Below are positions 17,108 to 27,583 of a stretch of 64,000 nt of DNA, one piece after another. A program made the translations under genes and the position numbers. How positions within the stretch are numbered: position 1 is the first letter of the stretch; every line of letters begins with the position of its first letter. The stretch is from assembly GCF_018476645.1 (NCBI RefSeq), contig NZ_JAHCTB010000003.1, forward strand, positions 62,001 through 126,000, read 5' to 3'. Under the pieces are notes generated by a model. It was given only the letters and a program-made list of their open reading frames with translations. It was not told the origin of the DNA and searched no databases. Origin of the DNA: Aequorivita echinoideorum. GTDB taxonomy: Bacteria; Bacteroidota; Bacteroidia; Flavobacteriales; Flavobacteriaceae.

Positions 17108-17341
17108 ATGAACAATAAAGGAAAAGGATTATTGGCACTTTTAGGAATTGGAGCAGGTGCATTTGCATTCTGGAAATATAAAAATATGACTCCAGCTGAA
17201 AAGCAAAATCTTAAAAACAAAGTGAATAATACGGGCCAAAGAATCAAGGAGACTGCACAGGATGTCGAGGCCAGTATTTCAGATAAATACGACAAGTTGA
17301 AAAATTCAACTAAACAAGAAATCAACGATATTACAAGATAG
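17108..17341 (+). CDS. YtxH-like small membrane-associated protein
   Basis: 77 residues: a short N-terminal basic stretch, a glycine/alanine-rich hydrophobic segment (LLALLGIGAGAFAFWKY, 9-25), then a charged amphipathic helix likely to form a coiled coil. This is the layout of YtxH-domain proteins, which are often induced by stress in Flavobacteriaceae. Function unknown. A terminator follows at 17365. Confidence 0.75.
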   Translation: MNNKGKGLLALLGIGAGAFAFWKYKNMTPAEKQNLKNKVNNTGQRIKETAQDVEASISDKYDKLKNSTKQEINDITR

Positions 17342-17364
17342 ATTATTTTTGTTTAAACATTTTT

Positions 17365-17395
17365 AAAATCCCTGTTGCCCCGCAATGGGGATTTT
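17365..17395 (+). terminator. intrinsic terminator
   Basis: Stem AAAATCCC / GGGATTTT followed by T-rich sequence, 24 bp after the YtxH-like gene. Confidence 0.7.
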
Positions 17396-17486
17396 TCTAT
17401 TTGGGCTTTATTGAAATTTTGCTCATTCTCAATTTTATGCAGGTTCTGATTTATTCAACTTAAATTGAAGAGAATTTTTATGCCTT

Positions 17487-19784
17487 TTAAAAAGGATAGC
17501 CTATGGCGAAGTTAAATATGGGTTCATCGTACCTAAAATCGAAGCGTTGTCCCACTTCCTGTGAAGGATCGTGAAAGGGTGCGGCAAGATCAAACCTTAT
17601 TACAAATCCCTGAACATCAACCCGAAGCCCGAAGCCTGCTCCCATTCCCAATTCATTCAGAAAATTAGAAGTGAATTTACCTCCCGGCAATGCTTCGTTT
17701 TCTTTGCTGTTCCAAATATTTCCGGCATCCGCAAATACAGCGCCCTTCAAATATGAAAAAATGGGAAACCTATATTCCACATTCGCTTCAAGACGGATAT
17801 TTCCGGTCTGATCAAAAAAGCTACTTTGGTTGGTGCCATCATCTGTATAGGTTCCCGGGCCGAGCGACCGTATTCTAAAGGCTCGAACGCTATATGGACC
17901 ACCGGCAAAATATTGCTTCACATACGGCAAAACATCAGAATTTCCGTACGCGAGCCCATATCCCGCAAAAAGTCGCGTTGCGATGGTTTGTTCTTTCGCA
18001 AAATTGAAGTGATAGCGCACATCTACATCACCCTTTGCATACTGCGCGTATTCCAAACCTAAAAATTCATTAGTTCCCTCTTCGTTTTCCTTTCCGAATA
18101 AACTGATTGAATTTCCGGCAACATCCAGCGTTGCGTTCAAATAAAATTGATGTGTTTTTCCCGCGTCAACCATCCCGTTGTAGGTAAAGGAATAATTGAG
18201 ACCCGAAATAAACTGCTGCTCAAAACTTCGTCGTAAAAATTCGTTGTCATCAAGAATTTGCTCAAATTCTGGTGTAGTATTTGAAAGTTTTGTGTAATTG
18301 ATTGAAATTGGAATAATTTCGTGAGTAACATATCGATTTGCCTGCCACAAATATCCAAATTGTCCTGTGCCGGAAATAAGGGAGTACAGTTTTGTTCTGT
18401 TTAAATAGTCCACACCAACACTGGTTTTGGTTTTCGGAATCGCATATTCAAAAAAGTCGCTATTTATTTTTATTGGAAAAATCACTCTTGGGAAAATGAG
18501 TTCGTTCTTCAACCCCAACTCCAGACTGCTTCTCCCCCCAGAATCGCCGCCGCCGGCTTGCACCTCATAACTTACTCTTCCCGTGATATTTAATATTTCA
18601 CCTCCTTTAAAAAGATTGCGGTTGGTATAGGTAAGTGCCAATCCCGGACCAGCAAAATTGTTTGATTTTGTAACTCCTTGCAGTTCAGCGCGGATGGCTC
18701 TTTTGTTTAAAGGCGAAAGAAAAATATTCGCTTCCAGCGCTCCCAAACTATCCGTTAGCAACGTATCTATTTCCTTGTATTGAATATTTACAAATTTATA
18801 TGCGCCAATGGTTGAAAGTCTGCGTGCCGTATTTTTTGAATTTTGAGGACTATAAAGCTGGCCTTCCTCTAATGTGATGTATGGATCCAAATATTTTGAT
18901 TTGAAAAAATCCTCACCATTTATATAATTTTTTTCATTGAAACGAATCACTTCATTTGAAAGTGAATCGGTGCCCACATTGTAATTTGGGTAAACGTTTA
19001 TTTTTGAAATTCTGTAAGGAACAACAGATTTTGCTGGTGTCTCATTCTTTAGCCTCAAAAATAAATCGAAACGTTTTTTGTCATATTGATTGGTATCTGC
19101 TTCAAAAATTAAAAAACCATTGTTGAAATTATAATATCCTTTTTGCTTCAGTTCGCTATCAATCCGCTCGCGTTCCAGCTTCAAGTTTGAAAGGTCAAAA
19201 CGCATTCCCGGTTTCAGCTTCGTATTTGCTACACTTTCTTTTATTTCAGAATAAAAAGGTTCCGAGAGGCTGTCCAATTGATAGGAGGCAATCCGGTACG
19301 GACTTGGCACGGTAACAGTATATTTTGCTGAAGCGTATTTTTCTTCCTCAATCATTTCTGAAGTTGCCGTACTGTAAAAGAACCCCCTATTTTCCAATCT
19401 ATTGATAAGAATTTCCTCAACCTCAAAAGGTTGCACGCTGCTTTCGTAGACTGGCTCCTCTCCTATTCTTTTGTAAAAAAACCGATTTAAAAAACCCGGT
19501 TTTTCCTGCTGCATCTTGTAATAATAATGAAGTCCAGGGCGCATCCCCAAAAATTTGCTGTTGGGCTTGGGCCGCAATGCTTCTTGCAAAACTGCTTTCA
19601 ATTGCGGTTCATTTTCAATGATGGAATCACTCTTTATTTCAATTTCAGCACCCGTGTAAAGTTTTTCATCTTCGGGGATATATTTTTCCACAGCGCAGGA
19701 ATACAAGGTTAATGCAGCCATTGCTAAAACAATGGTTGTTAATCTTACGTTCTTCAATCGATAATTTGGTTTCAAAAAAATCAA
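17487..19784 (-). CDS. tamL: TamL, BamA/TamA-family outer-membrane lipoprotein
   Basis: Up to 765 residues. The N terminus is a lipoprotein signal (VLAMAALTLYSC, Cys30 counted from the TTG at 19784). No ATG precedes it; the TTG at 19757 would give the neat signal MKNVRLTTIVLAMAALTLYSC. POTRA-like domains occupy roughly 100-380, then a 16-strand beta barrel with GLALTYTNRNLFKGGE and the VRGxG-like FAGGPYSVRAFRIRSLGPG near 640. The final residues FAIGYPF end in an aromatic, as in barrels recognised by Bam. With TamB it forms the Bacteroidetes translocation and assembly module linking inner and outer membranes. Starts 26 bp after tamB on the same strand. Confidence 0.88.
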   Translation of the reverse strand: MIFLKPNYRLKNVRLTTIVLAMAALTLYSCAVEKYIPEDEKLYTGAEIEIKSDSIIENEPQLKAVLQEALRPKPNSKFLGMRPGLHYYYKMQQEKPGFLNRFFYKRIGEEPVYESSVQPFEVEEILINRLENRGFFYSTATSEMIEEEKYASAKYTVTVPSPYRIASYQLDSLSEPFYSEIKESVANTKLKPGMRFDLSNLKLERERIDSELKQKGYYNFNNGFLIFEADTNQYDKKRFDLFLRLKNETPAKSVVPYRISKINVYPNYNVGTDSLSNEVIRFNEKNYINGEDFFKSKYLDPYITLEEGQLYSPQNSKNTARRLSTIGAYKFVNIQYKEIDTLLTDSLGALEANIFLSPLNKRAIRAELQGVTKSNNFAGPGLALTYTNRNLFKGGEILNITGRVSYEVQAGGGDSGGRSSLELGLKNELIFPRVIFPIKINSDFFEYAIPKTKTSVGVDYLNRTKLYSLISGTGQFGYLWQANRYVTHEIIPISINYTKLSNTTPEFEQILDDNEFLRRSFEQQFISGLNYSFTYNGMVDAGKTHQFYLNATLDVAGNSISLFGKENEEGTNEFLGLEYAQYAKGDVDVRYHFNFAKEQTIATRLFAGYGLAYGNSDVLPYVKQYFAGGPYSVRAFRIRSLGPGTYTDDGTNQSSFFDQTGNIRLEANVEYRFPIFSYLKGAVFADAGNIWNSKENEALPGGKFTSNFLNELGMGAGFGLRVDVQGFVIRFDLAAPFHDPSQEVGQRFDFRYDEPIFNFAIGYPF

Positions 19785-19810
19785 AGTTTTTTATCAGATT
19801 TTAAATAATG

Positions 19811-22800
19811 CTAATTTTCATCTTCCTTGGTTGCTTCGGTTCCCGTTCTTTTTTCCAGTTCCTGTTGCTCTTCTTCTTCTTTTTGCGCTTTCTTTTTTTC
19901 CTCAGCTTCCTTTCTATCGGCTTTTTCCTGTTGGGTTTCGCCTTTTAAAATTGCCTCCCAAAGCTCATCAAACTTGTTGAATTCCTGAGTGAAAATAAGT
20001 GCAATACCACTGGCAATGGTCTGCCCGTCAATTACATTCTCAAATTGATTTCTTCTGAAACCACGTAATCTATAGCGGCCATTTTCTGTCAATAAATACT
20101 CTAAACTTACATTGCCAATCAATGGTGCAGGTTCATTTGTCTGGCTGCTTCCTTGTATATCCACTTCGCTTCCCACCCGCACAATCAATCTATCATTAAA
20201 AAGTTTCTTTTGGGCAGCAATATCCAATTGGGTGCGCTCCTGTGGCGTGTCGCCCTGATAATCAGTATAACTGGCCAAGCCAAAATCCAGTTCAACTCCA
20301 CTATTTCCCAATAATTTATTTGAAAAGGTATTCAATTGATCTGAAACTGCATCATTAATGTTATCGCGGGCCACGGTTGCAAATCCGCCATTGCTGCCAT
20401 CGCTTCCGGGATCGGGATAAAATCTATTGAGCACCAAAAGTGAAAATACCTGCCTATTAAGTTCATCTTCCTGCTGGTTCAATTGCTGAACCCTTCCGTA
20501 AACCTGTCCGCCAACAGCACCCTGCTCATCCTCCGGCATATCAAGATTGAATGAAATTACGGGTTGCGTAAGCTCTCCATCTACATTCAAATACACATAA
20601 AAAGGTAAAACCTGTCTATATCTCGATTTAAATGAAGGATCTGCTGAAGAGCTCGTGGGAGCCATTAATGCCGAAGCGGAAGTTTCCAATTTATAGATCG
20701 CGCTTACATCCAATTTCGCATCAAAGGGATCTCCGGACCAGCTTACACGGCCACCGGGAGCAAGTTCGAATCTTCTGTTTACGAGATTGTAGAGGTTCAT
20801 TTCGTAATGGCCGCCAGCAATTTCGTAAACTCCGGCGAGCGTCATTTGTCCATTTGGATTCATTTTGAAATCTAAATCCCCATCACCAAATACCTTAAAA
20901 TTATCTCCGGTTTCCTCATCCAGCACAATGGTAATTTTTGCGGCCTTTCCTATTTTCAGCAGCGCACTTACATCAAAACCGCCCAGCGTGCCTGTTTCCT
21001 GTTGTGTTCGTGTAAGAATGGCATCTGGATTTTCACGGTTCACAAAAAGAACCACGCCATCGCGTTCCTCAATGGCCACGGAAGATGCTGGCATTACGTA
21101 TGTAACATTGGTATCGTCATTCACATCCAAATTCATGTCCAAAACCGGAATTTGGAGATCGCCCGTTAGTGTTGCGTCCACATCAAAAGCTGCCTTGCCG
21201 TACAGAAAATCGTTGTCATCCTCCGTGGCGTTCAGTACTTGGAAATTTGTAGCGTTCAGCTCAAGATCGAACGTTGGATTTACAAAACTTTCTGTACCTA
21301 CTTTACCGCTAATTACAAATTTATTGTTGTTTTCATCCCGAATCGTAAAATTATCCATTGACAGACCACTGTTGTCAATCTGCAATTCCTCATTGGCCAG
21401 GGTAAAGGGAGCATTCAATTTTTTAATTTTGAAAGCAGCATCATCAAAATAGAGACTTCCTTCATATTCTGGTTCGGTTGGGCTTCCAGTTACGTTGAAA
21501 TTTCCAGAAAAACTGCCATCGGTATCGGTAATTTCACCCAATGAAAAACCTTCCAAAGCTTTCATTTTAAATTCATTGATATCTAAATCAAGATTCAGCT
21601 TTGCCTCCGTTTCGGTAGCCACATAATCGCCCGTTAAATCGAGATCCACTTCACCTTCCTTTAAGGCCAGATTAAAATCATAATTATTTCCACCCAGAGA
21701 TTTGGCATCAATGCTCAATCTCCCCAAGTTTACATCTAAAATTTTCAATTTTTCAATATAAAGATCTGCCAAAAGCCCAGTATTTCCAAAGGGTTCCTCA
21801 AATACTAAATTTCCATTTAGATTTCCGGTAGCCAGTTTTTCATCCGGGTTCAGATAATTTAGAATTTCGCTTAAGCGAAAATTTTTAAAATCGATGGCAA
21901 CGTGGGTTTTGGACACATTGGGAAGTTTATCTGTAACCTCCACCGTTTGGCTATTTCTTCTGAAAATAAAATCATTGAATTCCAGATTATTTTCAGTAAT
22001 GATAATTTCGTTTTCCGCGGGTGTTTCCCAAGTTTTTTTATTCAGAATTAAATCTGCGGGAACTACATGAAAACGCAACTGCGTGCTATCTCCCGTGATT
22101 TTTGTTTGAATATTTATAAGCGTGCTATCTTTATGCGAAGCATTAAAACCAAGCGAAAGTTCATTGTTTTGCTGGTTTCCGGTAATTTTTGTTTTTTGAA
22201 TATCAATAGGACCTGCTTTGATGTTGTTAAACCCAAGATCAAAAACGAATTTTTCTCTATCTGTGTCCATCGAAAATGCGAGGCTGTCGATTTCATTTCC
22301 GCCATAATTTATATGCGGCGCATTGATATCGGCCTTCAGTTTTCTCGCCCTTTCATCAAAATCTACAGCGAGCGTAATGGTATCCAGCTCTTTAACGTTT
22401 ACCAAAAACACTTCATTTAAAACAGGATCCTCGGCAACTCTTCCTTTTATGTTCAATTTTACTGGGTTGGTTATGCTGTCGGGAAGTTTTATTTCCCGAG
22501 AAAAATAGCTTGCAATGTGCCTTTGAACGGCTGTGCCGAAAGTCGCCGGATCTGTGTTACTTTCCAGCTGAAGCTGTAAAATCTTATTGTCAAACCAAAT
22601 GGAGGTTGTGTCCTTTTCTACGTGCGCAGTTGCCAATACGTTACCAAGCAAATAGGTTTTATTATCATACACCACAACGCCGTCCCCGATGGTTGAAATG
22701 ACATCAAAATTTTCTGCGTTTCCTTTAAATTCGGCATCAAGTTTTAGGGCTGCGCGAACGTCGCGCGTCATAACGCCTAGAGATTGCAGATTTACACCAA

Positions 22801-24919
22801 TTAAATTGAGGCTTATATTCACTTCGGGCGCCACCGAATCCAGCACCACCCCTGCATTTAAATCCAGATTGAGATTTTGGTCTTTATATTTTGAAACAAC
22901 ATTTCCCTTGCCATCCTTAATATTTCCGTTTATCGCGAGATCTTTAATTTCGTAATTATTGAATTGAAAGCTGGAAATTGTGGCATCGAGCGTGGCATCG
23001 AGCGTATTGATATCACTACCCTTTCCGCTCGTTTTTATGTTAAGGCTTAAAGCTCCCAATTGTTCGTTATTCAGCAGCTCATTGAGCTTGTATTCTTTAA
23101 TTTCAAGGTCTGCGTCAAAAGCAATGTCAGCATCGTTTTTGAAATGCCCATCTATAATTGCAATTCCTTGGGAAGTGTTCAATTCTGCTTTCGCGAAAAC
23201 ATCATTTACATTGCCTTTGGCATTTCCTTTAAGCGAAACATTTTCTGGAAGACTTACGCCAAAATCCTGTTCGTTGACAAACTGGAGCAAATCCCTGCGC
23301 TTGGTCTGTGCGGTGAATCGAGGAATATTGAATTGAAGATTATCAGGATCTGTTGCATTCTGAATAAGTCCGCTTGCAGAAATACGGGTGGTATTTCCCC
23401 AGCGGATATTTACATTGGGTATTTGAATGGATGAAAGATATCCAGAAGCTTTTGCATTACCAGTGAGATATCGCTTGCTAAGGGTTACCAAATATTCATT
23501 TTTTCTAAGCTCTGGTTGAAATTTGAAAATTTCCTTCAAATCAACCTGAAATCTTGGGAAATCCAGGGCGATTTTTGATTGGTCCGGTGCTTCAATCATT
23601 TTGGCGAGCGATGGGTAATCCATCTTAAATTCGCCATTTAAAAGATTATTATTTAAAGAAACAGCTATATCATTTACATCCAAAAATCTATCGGTAATTT
23701 CCAGATTCAGTGCCATCTCCTTTAAATTAAATCCAGAAAATTCCTCAAAAGTGAGTGACTCCAAATTCAAACCTGCATTTTTTTCTTTCAGAAATATTTT
23801 ATTCGCCTGCAAATTGAAATCCTTTAAAACAATTGCATTGGGGTTGAAAATATTTTCTTTTGCTTCGGCATTTTCAACTAAATAGCTGATGTTGTTTTGC
23901 TCCAAATCAATATTGGCGATAGCAATTTTAAAATCGGGCCACTCAAATGCCTGAATTTCCTCTTTGGTTTGCTCCGTGGTTTCTTTTGCCTTTTCAGTAA
24001 TCGCGTTGGTTGTGGATTCGGTTGTAAGGGTGATTATTGAATTTTTCAATTGAACATCGCCTATTTCTATATCGTTATTGACCAAATCTGCTTTTGGCAA
24101 TTCCAGATAAAAATCGATTATTTCTAGATTTGCAGCAATGCCGTCCCCCATAGATTGATAATCCGCAAAAACGTTTTTCAGTGAAAGCTCATCGAGTTGT
24201 AAAAATGGCAGGGGAACTGGCTCAGCATTTGGGTCTGGCGGCACGGGGGATTGATGGTATTTAATTCTTGAATTTGAAATGGACGCATTCAATGCTCTGA
24301 AATCCATTGTTTCCAGATCCGTTTTTTTCATTTCAAGACTTAACTTTCCGACTTCAAATTGGCTGTCAATCCCCAAAACTTCATCGTTGTAAACTATATT
24401 GAAATCTTTAAAATTGAAGCTACCCAATACAATTTCCATCGCGTTTGAAGTAGTATCACTAGCAACGCTCGTAGTATCCGTAGCAACAAATGCATCCATT
24501 AAAAATTGGAAATTATACCCTTCAACGGAATCTTTTCTAACGATATTTGCACGGAGCCCTTCCCAATCTATGTAATTGATTGCAATGGCGTTTCCTTTTA
24601 TAATGGGCAAAAATGGAATATCGGCTTCCAGCGATTTTGAATAGATAAGCGTATCGCCTTTCTTATCTTCCAAATACAGACCTTTCAGCATAATATTTCC
24701 GCCGAAGGTGACAAAGAGTTTTTCAATTTCAACTTTGGTATTTGTCTTTTCTGAAACGTAATTGGTGGCGTAATCAACTATAATCCCTTGGCCCCAAGGA
24801 CTTCGTATAAATAATATGAGAAGAATTATCAGAATTATAAGAGCAGCAAAAACCTTCGCGATGATTCTTAAAAACCGATTTTTTTTTGATTTTGTTTTTT
24901 TCTTTTCCTTCTTTTCCAA
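19811..24919 (-). CDS. tamB: TamB, translocation/assembly module protein (AsmA-like, DUF490)
   Basis: 1702 residues. A lysine-rich cytoplasmic N terminus and one membrane anchor (residues ~19-41, FAALIILIILLILFI) precede a very long beta-helical periplasmic region of repeated AsmA/TamB-type strands. The C-terminal DUF490 domain includes MNPNGQMTLAGVYEIAGGHY and QPVISFNLDMPED. A charged E/K-rich tail ends the protein. TamB proteins form a hydrophobic groove bridging the envelope, proposed to move phospholipid or assist outer-membrane assembly. The start is TTG 24919: no in-frame ATG lies between it and the -7 element at 24940. Co-transcribed with tamL. Confidence 0.92.
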   Translation of the reverse strand: MEKKEKKKTKSKKNRFLRIIAKVFAALIILIILLILFIRSPWGQGIIVDYATNYVSEKTNTKVEIEKLFVTFGGNIMLKGLYLEDKKGDTLIYSKSLEADIPFLPIIKGNAIAINYIDWEGLRANIVRKDSVEGYNFQFLMDAFVATDTTSVASDTTSNAMEIVLGSFNFKDFNIVYNDEVLGIDSQFEVGKLSLEMKKTDLETMDFRALNASISNSRIKYHQSPVPPDPNAEPVPLPFLQLDELSLKNVFADYQSMGDGIAANLEIIDFYLELPKADLVNNDIEIGDVQLKNSIITLTTESTTNAITEKAKETTEQTKEEIQAFEWPDFKIAIANIDLEQNNISYLVENAEAKENIFNPNAIVLKDFNLQANKIFLKEKNAGLNLESLTFEEFSGFNLKEMALNLEITDRFLDVNDIAVSLNNNLLNGEFKMDYPSLAKMIEAPDQSKIALDFPRFQVDLKEIFKFQPELRKNEYLVTLSKRYLTGNAKASGYLSSIQIPNVNIRWGNTTRISASGLIQNATDPDNLQFNIPRFTAQTKRRDLLQFVNEQDFGVSLPENVSLKGNAKGNVNDVFAKAELNTSQGIAIIDGHFKNDADIAFDADLEIKEYKLNELLNNEQLGALSLNIKTSGKGSDINTLDATLDATISSFQFNNYEIKDLAINGNIKDGKGNVVSKYKDQNLNLDLNAGVVLDSVAPEVNISLNLIGVNLQSLGVMTRDVRAALKLDAEFKGNAENFDVISTIGDGVVVYDNKTYLLGNVLATAHVEKDTTSIWFDNKILQLQLESNTDPATFGTAVQRHIASYFSREIKLPDSITNPVKLNIKGRVAEDPVLNEVFLVNVKELDTITLAVDFDERARKLKADINAPHINYGGNEIDSLAFSMDTDREKFVFDLGFNNIKAGPIDIQKTKITGNQQNNELSLGFNASHKDSTLINIQTKITGDSTQLRFHVVPADLILNKKTWETPAENEIIITENNLEFNDFIFRRNSQTVEVTDKLPNVSKTHVAIDFKNFRLSEILNYLNPDEKLATGNLNGNLVFEEPFGNTGLLADLYIEKLKILDVNLGRLSIDAKSLGGNNYDFNLALKEGEVDLDLTGDYVATETEAKLNLDLDINEFKMKALEGFSLGEITDTDGSFSGNFNVTGSPTEPEYEGSLYFDDAAFKIKKLNAPFTLANEELQIDNSGLSMDNFTIRDENNNKFVISGKVGTESFVNPTFDLELNATNFQVLNATEDDNDFLYGKAAFDVDATLTGDLQIPVLDMNLDVNDDTNVTYVMPASSVAIEERDGVVLFVNRENPDAILTRTQQETGTLGGFDVSALLKIGKAAKITIVLDEETGDNFKVFGDGDLDFKMNPNGQMTLAGVYEIAGGHYEMNLYNLVNRRFELAPGGRVSWSGDPFDAKLDVSAIYKLETSASALMAPTSSSADPSFKSRYRQVLPFYVYLNVDGELTQPVISFNLDMPEDEQGAVGGQVYGRVQQLNQQEDELNRQVFSLLVLNRFYPDPGSDGSNGGFATVARDNINDAVSDQLNTFSNKLLGNSGVELDFGLASYTDYQGDTPQERTQLDIAAQKKLFNDRLIVRVGSEVDIQGSSQTNEPAPLIGNVSLEYLLTENGRYRLRGFRRNQFENVIDGQTIASGIALIFTQEFNKFDELWEAILKGETQQEKADRKEAEEKKKAQKEEEEQQELEKRTGTEATKEDEN

Positions 24920-24939
24920 CTGGCTGATTTCGTAGGTTT

Positions 24940-24947
24940 CAAAAGTA
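24940..24947 (-). promoter_or_regulatory. TAnnTTTG -7 element for tamB-tamL
   Basis: TACTTTTG on the minus strand, 20 bp upstream of the TTG start of tamB; supports the choice of that start. Confidence 0.55.
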
Positions 24948-25034
24948 TGAAATTTAGGTTATAACAAATGATACAAATCCTTTACATATTGGCATTTCGG
25001 CATAAACTTATGTTAAAAATAATTAAGTATAAAG

Positions 25035-25063
25035 CAAAAAAAAACCTTCGATAAACGAAGGTT
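25035..25063 (-). terminator. intrinsic terminator of msrA
   Basis: Stem AACCTTCG (25043-25050) / CGAAGGTT (25056-25063) with a T-run on the minus strand. Confidence 0.85.
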
Positions 25064-25166
25064 CAAAAAGCATAAATTAATTGGGGAGATAATTATTCTT
25101 GCTTTTTAAGATTTTATAAAAGTGAATTCCATTTACAAAAGAATTTTTTTTAAAAACGTAAAGGTG

Positions 25167-25715
25167 TTATTTTAATTTTTCACTGTGCATCTTCCGCAAT
25201 TTAGCCAATTTTGGATTAATAACCGCACTACAGTAACCCTGACTTTTATTATTTGCATAATAATTTTGGTGGTAATCTTCGGCGGGATGAAATTTTTCGG
25301 CAGGACTTAATTCTGTAACAATTGGATTATCAAAATATTGAGCCATTTTGTTAAAAATTTTTTCTGCGATTTCTCTTTGGATTTGATTGTGATAATAAAT
25401 TACGGAGCGATATTGCGTACCGCGATCTGCACCCTGTTGATTCAAAGTTGTGGGATCGTGCGTGGTCATAAATATTACCAATAAATCTTCATACGTAATT
25501 ATTGATGAATCAAATGTTACCTGCACAACTTCTGCGTGTCCCGTAAGCCCTGAGCACACTTCGCGGTAGGTTGGTACTCCGGGCACCTTTCCCCCGGTAT
25601 AGCCAGAAATCACCTTTTCCACACCATCAACTTCATTGAAAACTGCTTCCGTGCACCAAAAACAGCCGCCACCCACAGTCATTATCTCTTTATTCTTATT
25701 TTCCATTTTGCTCAT
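25167..25715 (-). CDS. msrA: peptide-methionine (S)-S-oxide reductase
   Basis: 182 residues. The active site is [12 protein letters not shown] with catalytic Cys18; the family motifs [18 protein letters not shown] and [10 protein letters not shown] are intact. It repairs oxidised methionine (S-sulfoxide) in proteins. There is no signal peptide, so it is cytoplasmic. The start may be ATG 25715 or 25706. Single gene with its own promoter and terminator. Confidence 0.95.
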   Translation of the reverse strand: MSKMENKNKEIMTVGGGCFWCTEAVFNEVDGVEKVISGYTGGKVPGVPTYREVCSGLTGHAEVVQVTFDSSIITYEDLLVIFMTTHDPTTLNQQGADRGTQYRSVIYYHNQIQREIAEKIFNKMAQYFDNPIVTELSPAEKFHPAEDYHQNYYANNKSQGYCSAVINPKLAKLRKMHSEKLK

Positions 25716-25732
25716 TTGGTTCCAAATATAGC

Positions 25733-25740
25733 CCTTGCAT
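25733..25740 (-). promoter_or_regulatory. TAnnTTTG -7 element for msrA
   Basis: TATATTTG on the minus strand, 18 bp upstream of ATG 25715. Confidence 0.55.
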
Positions 25741-25882
25741 ATTTGTGATTTTTAAAATTAGTGTTAAAGATGGTTTGCTAATCAAATAACTTCATTTTTC
25801 AGAATTTAGCCGTTAAAGATTACGAAAAATTAAAAAAATAAATTTCTTATCATACATCAATGCCTTTCAAATTTTTGTAATA

Positions 25883-25890
25883 TAGTTTTG
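25883..25890 (+). promoter_or_regulatory. TAnnTTTG -7 element for the YceI gene
   Basis: TAGTTTTG, 38 bp upstream of the ATG. Confidence 0.5.
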
Positions 25891-25927
25891 CTTTGTAAAT
25901 ATTTAATAATTAAAACCTTATAATAAA

Positions 25928-26452
25928 ATGGAAAACAACGCAAAAACAACTTGGAATATAGACACCGCTCATTCAGAAATCAATTTTAAGGTGAAACACA
26001 TGATGATTTCCACCGTTTCCGGTCACTTTGAAAATTTTGAAGGGAAAGCCGAAACGGATAATCCAGATTTCAAAAATGCTGATTTTTCATTCTCTGCAAA
26101 GGTTGATTCCGTAAATACGAATAATAAGGACCGTGACAACCACTTGAAGAGTGATGAATTTTTCGGAAGTGACAAACATCCGAAGCTTACTTTCAAATCA
26201 AAATCCTTTGACGGAAACAAAGTAACCGGCGATCTTACCATAAAAGATGTGACCAAGGAAATCACACTTGATGCAGAATATAACGGCACAGCGGTAGATC
26301 CCTACGGACAGACCAAAGCTGGTTTTGAGTTTGAGGGCAATATAAACCGAAAGGATTTTGGGCTAACCTGGAATGCCGTCACAGAAGCAGGAAGCGTGGT
26401 TGTGAGCGACAAAGTGAAACTCATTGCATCACTGCAATTCATAAAACAATAA
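25928..26452 (+). CDS. YceI-family lipid-binding-like protein
   Basis: 174 residues, the size of a single YceI lipocalin-like barrel. WNIDTAHSEINFKVKHMMIS opens the domain; SDEFFGSDKHPKLTFKSKSF and FEGNINRKDFGLTWN are the conserved strands. Family members bind isoprenoid or amide lipids. There is no signal peptide, so unlike E. coli YceI this one is predicted to be cytoplasmic. Followed by a terminator, then two pirin genes. Confidence 0.92.
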   Translation: MENNAKTTWNIDTAHSEINFKVKHMMISTVSGHFENFEGKAETDNPDFKNADFSFSAKVDSVNTNNKDRDNHLKSDEFFGSDKHPKLTFKSKSFDGNKVTGDLTIKDVTKEITLDAEYNGTAVDPYGQTKAGFEFEGNINRKDFGLTWNAVTEAGSVVVSDKVKLIASLQFIKQ

Positions 26453-26481
26453 TTTTTACAAATTAACTGTTCCCTATTTTT

Positions 26482-26520
26482 TGATCGAGAACCTGTTTGA
26501 TAAGAACAGGGTTCTCGATT
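26482..26520 (+). terminator. intrinsic terminator after the YceI gene
   Basis: Arms ATCGAGAACCTGTT and AACAGGGTTCTCGAT pair with one bulge; T-rich sequence follows. Confidence 0.75.
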
Positions 26521-26621
26521 TTGTTTTAAAGTAAATAATCCACACAAAACTTCTTACCATACATCAATGGATAACAGTGGTTTCCGATGTAATTTTATAA
26601 AATAATTTAAAATTCAGAATT

Positions 26622-27500
26622 ATGAAAACAAGAAATATAGAACGCATTCTTACTCCGCCAAGACCTCACATGGTTGGGGATGGTTTTAGGGTTCATCAAT
26701 ATATTCCTTCAGCAATTAATGAAGGTTTTGAGCGAATGAATCCATTTATTATGATGGACTACAACAGTAAATTCTACTTCCCTCCTACGGAACAGCCTCG
26801 CGGAGTAGGTGTACATCCGCATCGCGGATTTGAAACCGTAACTATAGCTTACAAAGGCAGTGTGGCCCATCACGACAGTGCCGGAAACAGCGGCGTAATT
26901 GCTGAAGGTGATGTTCAGTGGATGACAGCGGCCTCAGGTATTCTCCACAAAGAATATCATGAGGAAAATTTCAGCAGGGCTGGTGGCTATTTTCAAATGG
27001 TGCAGCTGTGGATTAACCTTCCGGCCAAAGATAAAATGAGTGCTCCCAAGTACCAGGGAATTACAAACGCAGAGATGAAAAAAGTAGCATTGCCAAATAA
27101 TTCGGGTACAGTTGAAGTGATTGCAGGTACGTACAATGGGGAAAAGGGCCCGGCGCACACTTTTACTCCGGTGCATATGCTCAATGCGAAATTGAACAAG
27201 GGCGGAAAGGCAAATTTCAGTTTTCCAGAACACTACAATACCGTGGTTTTGGTTGTTGAAGGAACCATAAAAGTGAACAATACTGAACAAATAAATACCG
27301 ATGGTTTGGGATTATTTAAAAATGACGGGGAAGAATTTACAATTGAAGCAACCGAAGCCGCGGTAGTACTGGTACTTAGTGGCGAACCCATAGATGAACC
27401 CATTGCTGCCCAGGGTCCATTTGTTATGAATACGCGCAGCGAACTCGTACAGGCAATAAGTGATTTCAATATGGGAAAATTCGGCTATCTGGAAGAATAA
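26622..27500 (+). CDS. pirin-family cupin protein (first of two)
   Basis: 292 residues, two cupin domains. The iron site is intact: His65 and His67 in GVHPHRGFET, His109 and Glu111 in GILHKEYHE, with the same spacing as in human pirin. Bacterial pirins act as quercetin dioxygenases or as redox-linked regulators binding other proteins; the activity here cannot be told. About 80 bp before a second pirin gene, with a potential mRNA hairpin between them. Confidence 0.92.
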   Translation: MKTRNIERILTPPRPHMVGDGFRVHQYIPSAINEGFERMNPFIMMDYNSKFYFPPTEQPRGVGVHPHRGFETVTIAYKGSVAHHDSAGNSGVIAEGDVQWMTAASGILHKEYHEENFSRAGGYFQMVQLWINLPAKDKMSAPKYQGITNAEMKKVALPNNSGTVEVIAGTYNGEKGPAHTFTPVHMLNAKLNKGGKANFSFPEHYNTVVLVVEGTIKVNNTEQINTDGLGLFKNDGEEFTIEATEAAVVLVLSGEPIDEPIAAQGPFVMNTRSELVQAISDFNMGKFGYLEE

Positions 27501-27510
27501 ATTAATGTAA

Positions 27511-27569
27511 TTTAGAGGATGCTTCTGTGCGGTCAAGCGCAGTGTAGACTTTTATGGACATTCTCTAAA
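27511..27569 (+). other. potential mRNA hairpin between the pirin genes
   Basis: TTTAGAGGATG (27511-27521) pairs with CATTCTCTAAA (27559-27569), 11 bp with one G-U. Inside, CTGTGCG and CGCAGTG can pair too. There is no T-run, so it is not a terminator. Confidence 0.45.
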
Positions 27570-27583
27570 ATTCACAAAAAAAT

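Noticed and set aside
19811-24919. Long frames on the strand opposite tamB
   Set aside because: They are shadows of the 1702-codon tamB gene and have no family resemblance.
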